NCBI RefSeq assembly: GCF_003244315.1
Contig: NZ_QKWH01000002.1
Span: 310,001 to 374,000, forward strand
Direction: 5' to 3'
Length of the DNA stretch: 64,000 nucleotides
Source: Xylanimonas oleitrophica
Lineage (GTDB): Bacteria > Actinomycetota > Actinomycetes > Actinomycetales > Cellulomonadaceae
Shown: in pieces, positions 57,615 through 64,000 of the stretch
Numbering within the stretch: the stretch's first letter is position 1
How the letters are laid out: each line of letters begins with the position of its first letter
Translations under genes and position numbers: made by a program
Notes under the pieces: generated by a model
Seen by the model: the letters and a program-made list of their open reading frames with translations, nothing else
Told to the model about the DNA's origin: nothing
The model's database searches: none

Positions 57615-59219
57615 ATGCGCCCACCAGGCCACCGCCTCCTCGACGTCCTGCTGCCGGTGCTCGTGGCCGGGGTCGCTGCCACGTGGGCGCTGCTGACCCC
57701 GCCGCTACAGGCGCCGGACGAGCCGCAGCACCTGAACTCCGTGGTGCGGCTGGCCTACGGGGGCGGCTGGCCGGCCCCGGGTGCGGCGGCGCTCGGCCCG
57801 GCGGTCGCCGACGCGCGCGAGGAGGTGGCCCTGGGCGACGACGTCCCGGGCCGCTACGCCGACCGGCCCGACGTGCCGCAGCTCGTGGACGCGACGCCGG
57901 TGCCCGCCGCGGAGCGCACCCGCGTGGACGCCGCCACCGCCCTCCCGGACGGCTCGCGGCCCACCCCGGACGACGTCGACCAGATGACGCAGCACCCGCC
58001 GCTGTACTACCTGCTGGGTGCCGCGGTGCTGCACGCGACCGGCCTGGCCGAGGGCCGCTGGGACCTGCAGCTGCTGGCGCTGCGCCTGCTCGACGTCGCG
58101 CTGCTGGTGCCGGTGGTGCCGCTGGCCTCGTGGTCGGTGCGGCGCCTGACCGGGTCGACGGCGGCCGGCATGGTGGCCGGGACGTTCACCCTGTTCCTGC
58201 CACAGGTGGGTCACATCCTGGGCTCGGCCACCAACGACGCGCTCGTGACGCTGGTGGGTGCCGTGGTCACCGCCCTGTGCGTGCGCGTGCTGACGGGCGA
58301 CCGGTCGTGGCGGACGGCCGCGGTGATCGGTGCCGTGGTGGGCGTGGGCCTGCTGACCAAGGTGATGTCGGCGTTCCTGCTGCCGGTGGTGGCGATGGCG
58401 TACGTGGTGACGCCCGGAGGCGCCGCGGGGCCGGCGGCCAGCCTGGACGCGCCGGGCCGCTGGCGCGCCCTGCTGGGGGACGCGCGCCGGGTGCTGCTGA
58501 TGGGTGGGGTGGCCCTCGTGGTGGGCGGCTGGTGGTGGGTGCGCAACCTCGTGGTCCTGGGCACCGTCCAGCCCGTCGGCCTCGAGCGCGACCTGCCCCC
58601 GCTGCGCCCGCGGGGGGCGCTGGTCTACGTGGAGCTGGCGTGGCAGCGGCTCGTCCGCTCGTTCTTCGGTGACCTCGGCTGGCTCGACCTGCGCACGCCC
58701 CCGGCGTTCTGGGTGACGGGCATCGTGGTGCTCCTGGCGCTGGGCGCCGTGGCCCTCGTCGTGCCCGGGACACGGCGGGCGGCGGCGGTGCTGCTCGCCC
58801 TGCCGAGCCTCCTGACCGTGGCGGTGCTCGCCAACGGCTGGGACTACTACGCGCAGACCGGCTACCTGGTGGGCCACCAGGGCCGGTACCTGTTCTCGGC
58901 GCTGGTGGCGCTCGCGGTGGTGCTCGCCCTCGCCGTGCGGGGGATGGTGGGCGGGGCGGAGAGCCGGGTGCGTGCCGCCCTGCCCGTCGTCGTCGCCGCA
59001 GGCACCTCCGTGGCGGTCTACGGCCTGGTCTTCGGGTTCACGGGGTTCTACCGCGGGCCGGGGGAGTCGGTGGCGGACGCCGTCTCCCGCTGGGAGGCGT
59101 TCAGCCCCGTGGGGCCGGTGTGGCTGGTCGCGGTGCCGGCGCTCACCGCGCTGACGGCTCTGGTGGTGCTGGGTCTCGCGGTGCACGCGGCGCTGCGGCC
59201 CCCGCGCGCAGCAGCCTGA
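57615..59219 (+). CDS. Large membrane protein, DUF2142-like (putative GT-C glycosyltransferase)
   Basis: Integral membrane protein of 534 residues with about eleven helices. After the first helix, [20 protein letters not shown] carries the acidic loop typical of DUF2142 and other GT-C-fold proteins, where Asp/Glu may be catalytic. [20 protein letters not shown] is the second family landmark. Such enzymes use polyprenyl-phosphate sugars outside the membrane, for which the DPM-like GT2 genes here could provide donors. Its 3' end overlaps the converging gene at 59143 by 77 bp. Function inferred. Confidence 0.82.
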   Translation: MRPPGHRLLDVLLPVLVAGVAATWALLTPPLQAPDEPQHLNSVVRLAYGGGWPAPGAAALGPAVADAREEVALGDDVPGRYADRPDVPQLVDATPVPAAERTRVDAATALPDGSRPTPDDVDQMTQHPPLYYLLGAAVLHATGLAEGRWDLQLLALRLLDVALLVPVVPLASWSVRRLTGSTAAGMVAGTFTLFLPQVGHILGSATNDALVTLVGAVVTALCVRVLTGDRSWRTAAVIGAVVGVGLLTKVMSAFLLPVVAMAYVVTPGGAAGPAASLDAPGRWRALLGDARRVLLMGGVALVVGGWWWVRNLVVLGTVQPVGLERDLPPLRPRGALVYVELAWQRLVRSFFGDLGWLDLRTPPAFWVTGIVVLLALGAVALVVPGTRRAAAVLLALPSLLTVAVLANGWDYYAQTGYLVGHQGRYLFSALVALAVVLALAVRGMVGGAESRVRAALPVVVAAGTSVAVYGLVFGFTGFYRGPGESVADAVSRWEAFSPVGPVWLVAVPALTALTALVVLGLAVHAALRPPRAAA

Positions 59220-60666
59220 CGACGGCGGTGCAGGCCGCCGCGGCGAGCGCGACGGCGGCGACGGCGCTCACCCAGGCGGGGCCGGTGAGGGCCGGGTAGC
59301 CGACGGGCGTGTCGGGCGGCCGCGTCATGGCGGCGCCGGCGGACCCGCCCTGGCCGGTCGCGAGCCACAGCGCGAGGTCGAGCAGGACGACGGCGGTCCA
59401 CGCGGGCAGCACCCAGCGGCGCCAGGCCCTTCCGCCGCGGCCGGGCCCGCCGACAGTGCCGACAGTGCCGACAGTGCCGACCGCGTCGGCGGCGTCGGCG
59501 GTGCGGGGAGCTGTGAGCGCGGAGAGGCCCGCGGCGACGGCGATCGCCAGCGGGGCGACCACCGGCAGCATGTACCGGGGGTACAGCCCTCCGCCGGAGG
59601 TGGCGTACGTCGTCTGGACCCCGACGGCCACGAGGGCCGCGACGAGGGGGACCGCCACGGGCAGCACCTGGCGCACCGGCCCCCGCAGCACCCGCCGGTG
59701 GGTGACGGCGGCGACCACCAGGGGCACCCCGAGCAGGAGCAGCGTGCCCACGGGCCGGGGCACCACCGGCCCCCACCAGAACAGGTTGGGCAGGCGGTCC
59801 CACGTGACCGGGTCCAGGAGCACCTGGGCGAGCGACCGGGCCTCGCGGCCCTGGTGGGTCAGCGCCCACTGCGGGTTGCCGCCCGTGACCGTCCCGGTCA
59901 GGCGCACGTTGCGCGCGTAGAACCAGCCCGCGGTGGCGGCGACGGCGGCCAGGGTGGCGGCGGTCAGCGCGGCGGTGCGCAGCAGCTGGCGGTGCACCAG
60001 CCCGCCCAGCCCGGCGCCCACGAGGCACACGGCGGCGACGATCATGGAGGAGGTCCGTGCCAGGGCGCAGGCGGCCGCCGCGACGACGAGGCCGGCAGCC
60101 AGGGGGCCGGACAGCCCGTGGCGTGCCACGCGCACCGCCAGGCCCAGGAGCGTCGTCGTCAGCACCGCCGCGAGCACGTCGTTGAGCACCGTGCCCGCCG
60201 CCTGGGCGACGACGGCGCTGCACGCCGTGACGTAGGCGGCCACCAGGGGGAGCGGGGAGCCCGGGCGGGCGACGCCTGCGGCCGCCCAGCGCACGGCGAG
60301 CACGAGGACGCCCGCCAGGACGGCGCCGAGCAGGCGGGCCGCGTACATCGCGCCCACCGGGTGACCCGCGTCGGCGAGCGGACCGACCAGCGGGGCCAGC
60401 AGCAGGTAGAACAGCGGGGGATGCTGGGCCGTCCACTGGACGGGAGGGATCCACGCGTGCTCGGGCCGCAGCGTCAGGCCCTCCTCGAACACCGGCAGGC
60501 GCCCGTGCCACACCTGCCACGCGTAGTCGAGGTGCGCCACCTCGTCGCCGGCCGTGAACGGGGCGACCGCCAGCGCCTGCGTCACCGCGAGGGCGACGGC
60601 GACGGCCACGCTGAGCCCGAGGGCGTGGCGCGAGGGCGCGCCCACCGTGGCTATCGTGTGCCTCAC
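59143..60666 (-). CDS. Large membrane protein, DUF2142-like (putative GT-C glycosyltransferase)
   Basis: Integral membrane protein of 507 residues with about a dozen helices. VAPFTAGDEVAHLDYAWQVW and WTAQHPPLFYLLLAPLVGPL match the acidic loop and HPPL(F/Y)Y landmark of the neighbour at 57615, so the two are distant paralogues facing each other. A GT-rich insert (VGTVGTVGTVGG) is encoded by a 9-bp repeat. The GTG start at 60666 has TAGGCT 6 nt upstream and no Shine-Dalgarno. The last 25 codons overlap the other gene on the opposite strand. Confidence 0.82.
   Translation of the reverse strand: MRHTIATVGAPSRHALGLSVAVAVALAVTQALAVAPFTAGDEVAHLDYAWQVWHGRLPVFEEGLTLRPEHAWIPPVQWTAQHPPLFYLLLAPLVGPLADAGHPVGAMYAARLLGAVLAGVLVLAVRWAAAGVARPGSPLPLVAAYVTACSAVVAQAAGTVLNDVLAAVLTTTLLGLAVRVARHGLSGPLAAGLVVAAAACALARTSSMIVAAVCLVGAGLGGLVHRQLLRTAALTAATLAAVAATAGWFYARNVRLTGTVTGGNPQWALTHQGREARSLAQVLLDPVTWDRLPNLFWWGPVVPRPVGTLLLLGVPLVVAAVTHRRVLRGPVRQVLPVAVPLVAALVAVGVQTTYATSGGGLYPRYMLPVVAPLAIAVAAGLSALTAPRTADAADAVGTVGTVGTVGGPGRGGRAWRRWVLPAWTAVVLLDLALWLATGQGGSAGAAMTRPPDTPVGYPALTGPAWVSAVAAVALAAAACTAVVRLLRAGAAAPRAPRDPAPPEPSAR
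59449..59475 (-). repeat. Three perfect 9-bp repeats inside a membrane-protein gene
   Basis: GCCGACAGT occurs three times in a row, with GCCGAC following. On the coding strand it adds Val-Gly-Thr units in a loop. Copy-number change would keep the frame. Confidence 0.85.
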
Positions 60667-60672
60667 GAACTC

Positions 60673-60682
60673 AGCCTAGGGT
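60673..60682. promoter_or_regulatory. Overlapping divergent -10 boxes between 60666 and 60728
   Basis: AGCCTAGGGT reads TAGGCT on minus, 6 nt before the GTG at 60666, and TAGGGT on plus toward the GTG at 60728, which also has GGAG about 9 nt upstream. The core CCTAGG is symmetric. Confidence 0.4.
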
Positions 60683-60727
60683 GCGCCGACGTGGCGCCCG
60701 GGCCCCGAGCGAACGGAGCACCTCCCG

Positions 60728-61888
60728 GTGAAGCTCTTCGTCCAGATCCCGTGCCTGAACGAGGAGGCGACCCTGCCCCTCGTCCTGGCATCGATCCCTC
60801 GGGAGATCCCCGGGATCGACGAGGTCCACGTCGTCGTGGTCGACGACGGCTCGACCGACCGCACCGTGGAGGTCGCCCGGGCGCTCGGGGTGCGTCACAT
60901 CGTGCGCCACACCCGCAACATGGGCCTGGCCCGCTCGTTCCGCGACGGCGTGGACTACGCGCTGCGGCACGGGGCGGACATCGTGGTCAACACGGACGGG
61001 GACAACCAGTACCCGCAGGAGCGGATCGGCGACCTGGTGGCCCCCATCCTGCGGCACGAGGCCGACGTCGTGGTGGGTGACCGCCAGACGGCCACGATCG
61101 CCCACTTCTCCCCGTTCAAGAAGCTCATGCAGCGGGTCGGGTCCAAGGTGGTGAGCGTCGCTGCTGGCACCTCTCTGCCGGACGCTGCCAGCGGGTTCCG
61201 CGCCTACTCCCGGGCGGCGCTGCTGCGCCTGACGGTGCTGACGCAGTTCAGCTACACCATGGAGACGATCATCCAGGCCGGCAATAAGCGGATGCGCATC
61301 GTGTCCGTGCCGATCACGACCAACCCGCGCACGCGCGAGTCGCGCCTGTTCAAGAACATCTGGCAGCACATGGGCCAGTCGGGGCGCGCGATCGCCCGCA
61401 GCTACGTCATGTACCGGCCCTACGGCGTGTTCCTCACGCTCGGCGGGCTGTTCGGCGTGGCGGCGGTGCTGCCGCTCGTGCGGTTCCTCGTCAAGTGGTT
61501 GCGGGGCGAGGGCGCGGGCCACGTGCAGTCCGTGGTGTTCGGCTCCTCGATGCTGGTGGGCTCGCTCCTGTGCTTCGCCCTCCTGGTCATCGCCGACCTG
61601 CTGCGGACCAACCGCACCCTGGCCGAGGAGATCCTCGAGCGCACCAAGGCGGTCCAGTACGGCGTGGGGCGTGCCGGCCACGACGACGTCGTCTCCGCCG
61701 ACGCCGCTGCCGAGGACACCACGCTCACCGTGCCGGGCTCCCCGCAGGCGTCCGCGGTCGACGGAGCCGGTGCGCCCGGGACGCAGGACGCGCCGGACGG
61801 GCACGCGCCGGACGCGCACGTGCCGGACGGGCGCGCCGGCGCGGTCGCCGTCGGTGACGGGCCGGCCCGCACGGCGAACGACGGGTGA
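60728..61888 (+). CDS. Family 2 glycosyltransferase with C-terminal membrane helices
   Basis: Protein of 386 residues like DPM1/GtrB-type enzymes. The GT-A part has FVQIPCLNEEATLPLVLASI, VVVVDDGSTDRTVEVARALG, VVNTDGDNQYPQERI (metal site) and VVVGDRQTATIAHFSPFKKL. PDAASGFRAYSRAALLRLTV follows. Two hydrophobic segments (PYGVFLTLGGLFGVAAVLPL; VVFGSSMLVGSLLCFALLVI) anchor it, unlike the two pairs where a separate DUF2304 protein is present. A disordered tail of about 60 residues contains a 5-residue repeat. Expected role: making or using a polyprenyl-phosphate sugar. Confidence 0.88.
   Translation: MKLFVQIPCLNEEATLPLVLASIPREIPGIDEVHVVVVDDGSTDRTVEVARALGVRHIVRHTRNMGLARSFRDGVDYALRHGADIVVNTDGDNQYPQERIGDLVAPILRHEADVVVGDRQTATIAHFSPFKKLMQRVGSKVVSVAAGTSLPDAASGFRAYSRAALLRLTVLTQFSYTMETIIQAGNKRMRIVSVPITTNPRTRESRLFKNIWQHMGQSGRAIARSYVMYRPYGVFLTLGGLFGVAAVLPLVRFLVKWLRGEGAGHVQSVVFGSSMLVGSLLCFALLVIADLLRTNRTLAEEILERTKAVQYGVGRAGHDDVVSADAAAEDTTLTVPGSPQASAVDGAGAPGTQDAPDGHAPDAHVPDGRAGAVAVGDGPARTANDG
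61790..61834 (+). repeat. Three 15-bp repeats in the tail of the GT2 gene
   Basis: Units at 61790, 61805 and 61820 encode APDGH, APDAH and VPDGR. They lie in a low-complexity C-terminal tail. Confidence 0.8.
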
Positions 61889-61895
61889 CCCGAGG

Positions 61896-63083
61896 GTGAT
61901 CGCCGCCTTCGGGACCTACGACGCCGCCCGGCACCCGCGTGTCGGCGTCCTCGTGGCCGGCCTGCGCGCCCACGGTCACGAGGTACGCGAGGTCAACCAC
62001 CCTCTCGGGCTGTCCACCGCGGAGCGGGTGCGCATGCTCCGCCAGCCGTGGCGCCTGCCGCTGCTGGTGCTGCGTCTCCTGCGCTGCTGGGCGCTGCTGG
62101 TGGCCGGCTCGGTGCGCCTGCGCCTGCGTCACGGCGCGCCGCGAGTGGTGCTCGTGGGCTACCTCGGCCACTTCGACGTGTTCCTCGCCCGCCTGCTGCA
62201 CCCGCGTGCCCTCCTGGTGCTCGACCACCTCGTGTTCGCCGCCGACACCGCCACCGACCGCGGCGCACGCGGGCTGCGGGTGCGCCTGCTCGCGCTGCTC
62301 GACCGGGCCGCCACCCGCACGGCCGACGTCGTCGTGGTGGACACCGAGGAGCACCGCGACATGCTGCGCGACCCGGCGCAAGGCGTCGTGGTCCCGGTCG
62401 GTGCGCCGGACGCCTGGTTCGAGGCGGCCGCCGAGCCCGCGCCCCCAGGGCCGGGCTCGCCGCTGCGGGTCGTGTTCTTCGGCCTCTTCACGCCGCTGCA
62501 GGGCGCCCCGGTGATCGGCCGGGCCCTCGCGCTGGCCGCGGCGGCGGGCACGCCGCTGCACGTCACGATGGCCGGTGCCGGCCAGGACCTCGACGCCACC
62601 CGCGCGGCGGCCCCCGCGGCCGGCGAGGGCGGCGTCCACGTCGAGTGGCACGAGTGGGTCGATCCCGCCGAGCTTCCCGCGGCCGTGGCCCGCCACCACG
62701 TCTGCCTCGGGATCTTCTCCGAGACGCCCAAGGGCCTGCGCGTCGTGCCGAACAAGGTGTACCAGGGGCTCGCGGCCGGGTGCGTCGTCGTCACCTCGGA
62801 CACCGCCCCGCAGCGCCGGCTGCTGGGGGAGCACCTCGAGCTGGTGCCGCCTGCGGACGCCGAGGCGCTCGCGGCCCGCCTCGCCGATCTCTCGGACCCG
62901 GCGCGGTACGCCGCTGCGCGGGCACGAGCGGCGCAGGGCCGGGACGCCGTGCGTCCCGCCGCCGTCGTCGAGCCGCTCCTGCACGCCCTGCCTCCCGCGC
63001 CCCAGGCGGCTGGCGGTCGGGGCGGCGGGGCCGGCGAGGCGAGGGCCGACGGCACCGCCGAGGACGCCGGGGCGCGGCCGTGA
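61896..63083 (+). CDS. GT4-like glycosyltransferase
   Basis: GT-B transferase of 395 residues, GTG start 7 nt after the previous stop. The N-terminal half has AFGTYDAARHPRVGVLVAGL and VVLVGYLGHFDVFLARLL; the middle has VVVVDTEEHRDMLRDPAQGV. The donor site is recognisable in LRVVFFGLFTPLQGAPVIGR and PKGLRVVPNKVYQGLAAGCV followed by VVTSDTAPQRRLL. The DGTAEDAG tail is disordered. It overlaps the next gene by 4 nt. The sugar is unknown. Confidence 0.85.
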   Translation: MIAAFGTYDAARHPRVGVLVAGLRAHGHEVREVNHPLGLSTAERVRMLRQPWRLPLLVLRLLRCWALLVAGSVRLRLRHGAPRVVLVGYLGHFDVFLARLLHPRALLVLDHLVFAADTATDRGARGLRVRLLALLDRAATRTADVVVVDTEEHRDMLRDPAQGVVVPVGAPDAWFEAAAEPAPPGPGSPLRVVFFGLFTPLQGAPVIGRALALAAAAGTPLHVTMAGAGQDLDATRAAAPAAGEGGVHVEWHEWVDPAELPAAVARHHVCLGIFSETPKGLRVVPNKVYQGLAAGCVVVTSDTAPQRRLLGEHLELVPPADAEALAARLADLSDPARYAAARARAAQGRDAVRPAAVVEPLLHALPPAPQAAGGRGGGAGEARADGTAEDAGARP

Positions 63084-64000
63084 GCCTCGTGCCCCGCACG
63101 CTCGCGCTGCTGCGCTCGCCGGTGGTCCGCTGGGCGTTCCTGCTCGCCGCGGTGGCCCTGGCCGTCGTCGCCGTCGCCTCGTCCTGGGACGAGGTGCGGG
63201 CCGCGGCGGCCGGCATGCCCGCGGCGCACCTGGCGGCGGCCGCGGCGGCGGCCGCGGTGTTCGTGTGGTGCACGTTCCAGTCGTGGCGCGCCCTGCTGGC
63301 CGACCTCGGCTCGTCGCTGCCGCTGGGGCCCGCCGTGACCGTGTTCGGCGTCAGCCAGGTGGGCAAGTACGTGCCCGGCGGCGTCTGGAACGTGGTGGCC
63401 GCGGCGGAGATCGGCGCCGACCACCGGGTGCCGCGTGCCCGCTCCCTGGCCGCCATGGCGCTCAGCGTGCTGGTGGGCGTGGTCTCCGGCTGCGTCGTGG
63501 CCGCCGTGAGCCTCCCGCTCGCCGGGGCCGGTGCGCTGGGCCGCTGGGAGTGGCTCGTCTGGTGCTCCCCCCTGCTCGTGGTGCTGCTGCTCCCGCCGGT
63601 GCTCGGCAGGCTCGTGGGCCTGGCCCTGCGGCTGCTGCGCCGCGGCGAGCCCGAGCGCCCGCTGAGCTGGGGCGGGCTCGGGCGCGCGGTGGGGTGGGCC
63701 GTGCTCGGCTGGGTGGTGGCGGGCCTGCACGTCTGGGCGCTGGCGAGCGGTCTCGGCCTCGCCCCCTCCGTGCGGTCGGCGGCGCTCGCCGTCGGCGGGT
63801 ACGCGCTGGCGTGGGTGGCGGGCTTCGTCGTCGTGCTGGTGCCGGCCGGCGCCGGGGTGCGTGAGGCGGTGCTGCTGGCGCTGCTCGCCGGCTCCCTGCC
63901 GCACGCCCAGGTGCTGCTCGTCGTGCTGCTGTCCCGGGTGCTGCTCACCGCCGTCGACCTCGCCTTCGCCGTCGCGGGGCTGGCCGTGCGCCGTGACCGG
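63080..64000 (+). CDS. Flippase-like membrane protein (LPG synthase TM / UPF0104 type), cut by window end
   Basis: About 307 residues visible, open to the right edge, GTG start overlapping the GT4 stop by 4 nt. Several hydrophobic helices are present. VSQVGKYVPGGVWNVVAAAE is the hallmark of the PF03706 family (lysylphosphatidylglycerol synthase membrane region and related proteins), and VVVLVPAGAGVREAVLLALL is its second signature. Members without the catalytic domain are often next to glycosyltransferases and are thought to move or modify lipid-linked products. Confidence 0.88.
   Translation, partial: MSLVPRTLALLRSPVVRWAFLLAAVALAVVAVASSWDEVRAAAAGMPAAHLAAAAAAAAVFVWCTFQSWRALLADLGSSLPLGPAVTVFGVSQVGKYVPGGVWNVVAAAEIGADHRVPRARSLAAMALSVLVGVVSGCVVAAVSLPLAGAGALGRWEWLVWCSPLLVVLLLPPVLGRLVGLALRLLRRGEPERPLSWGGLGRAVGWAVLGWVVAGLHVWALASGLGLAPSVRSAALAVGGYALAWVAGFVVVLVPAGAGVREAVLLALLAGSLPHAQVLLVVLLSRVLLTAVDLAFAVAGLAVRRDR

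Overview
The window is very GC-rich, densely coded DNA from a high-GC Gram-positive bacterium. GTG and TTG starts are common, many genes overlap by 4 nt (ATGA or GTGA), and third codon positions are saturated with G/C. The gene content points to an actinomycete, most likely in the Micrococcales (Cellulomonas/Isoptericola/Cellulosimicrobium-like): a GlfT2-type galactofuranan system, LytR-CpsA-Psr (LCP) ligases, dTDP-rhamnose genes, and GtrA-purK-purE behind a two-component system. The genus cannot be fixed from this sequence alone. I saw no rRNA, tRNA, CRISPR array, transposase or integrase, and no gene-free stretch longer than about 300 bases.

Layout. 1-5136 (minus): a NarL-type two-component system followed by a MacB/FtsX-type ABC exporter; the permease runs off the left edge. 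5267-9570 (plus): an OmpR-type two-component system, a GtrA membrane protein, purK and purE. 9623-12437 (minus): two LCP glycopolymer ligases. 12615-18173: a complete pseudaminic acid (Pse) pathway, with pseB-pseC on minus, pseF and a fused pseG-pseH on plus, and pseI on minus. 18279-27738 (minus): five large transferases of GT-B, GT61 and CDP-glycerol-transferase type, the first two lower in GC than their surroundings. 27770-29699 (minus): a DUF2304 protein and two family 2 glycosyltransferases.

29764-34819 (plus): Wzm/Wzt exporter 1, a DUF6541-like membrane protein and a pyruvyl transferase. 34860-41569 (plus): glf, a GlfT2-like galactofuranosyltransferase, Wzm/Wzt exporter 2 and a second DUF6541-like protein. 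41761-49348: a second DUF2304/GT2 pair, further GT2 enzymes, a sugar epimerase, an acyltransferase and a Wzx-like flippase. 49371-57498: rfbB, rfbC, rfbD and rfbA for dTDP-L-rhamnose, interleaved with a lipoprotein, a protein with six ChW repeats and a peptidoglycan amidase. 57615-64000: two large DUF2142-like membrane proteins, a GT2, a GT4-like enzyme and a flippase-like membrane protein cut by the right edge.

How it fits together. Almost everything from 9.6 kb to the right edge looks like one superlocus for cell-wall glycopolymers. Nucleotide sugars (CMP-Pse, dTDP-rhamnose, UDP-galactofuranose) feed many transferases. Lipid-linked chains would leave by two ABC exporters and one Wzx-like flippase. 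LCP ligases would attach them to peptidoglycan, and acyl and pyruvyl transferases would decorate them. The least familiar part is the Pse pathway beside large unassigned transferases. No flagellar gene is visible, so I infer a Pse-containing wall polymer (teichulosonic-acid-like) rather than glycosylated flagellin.
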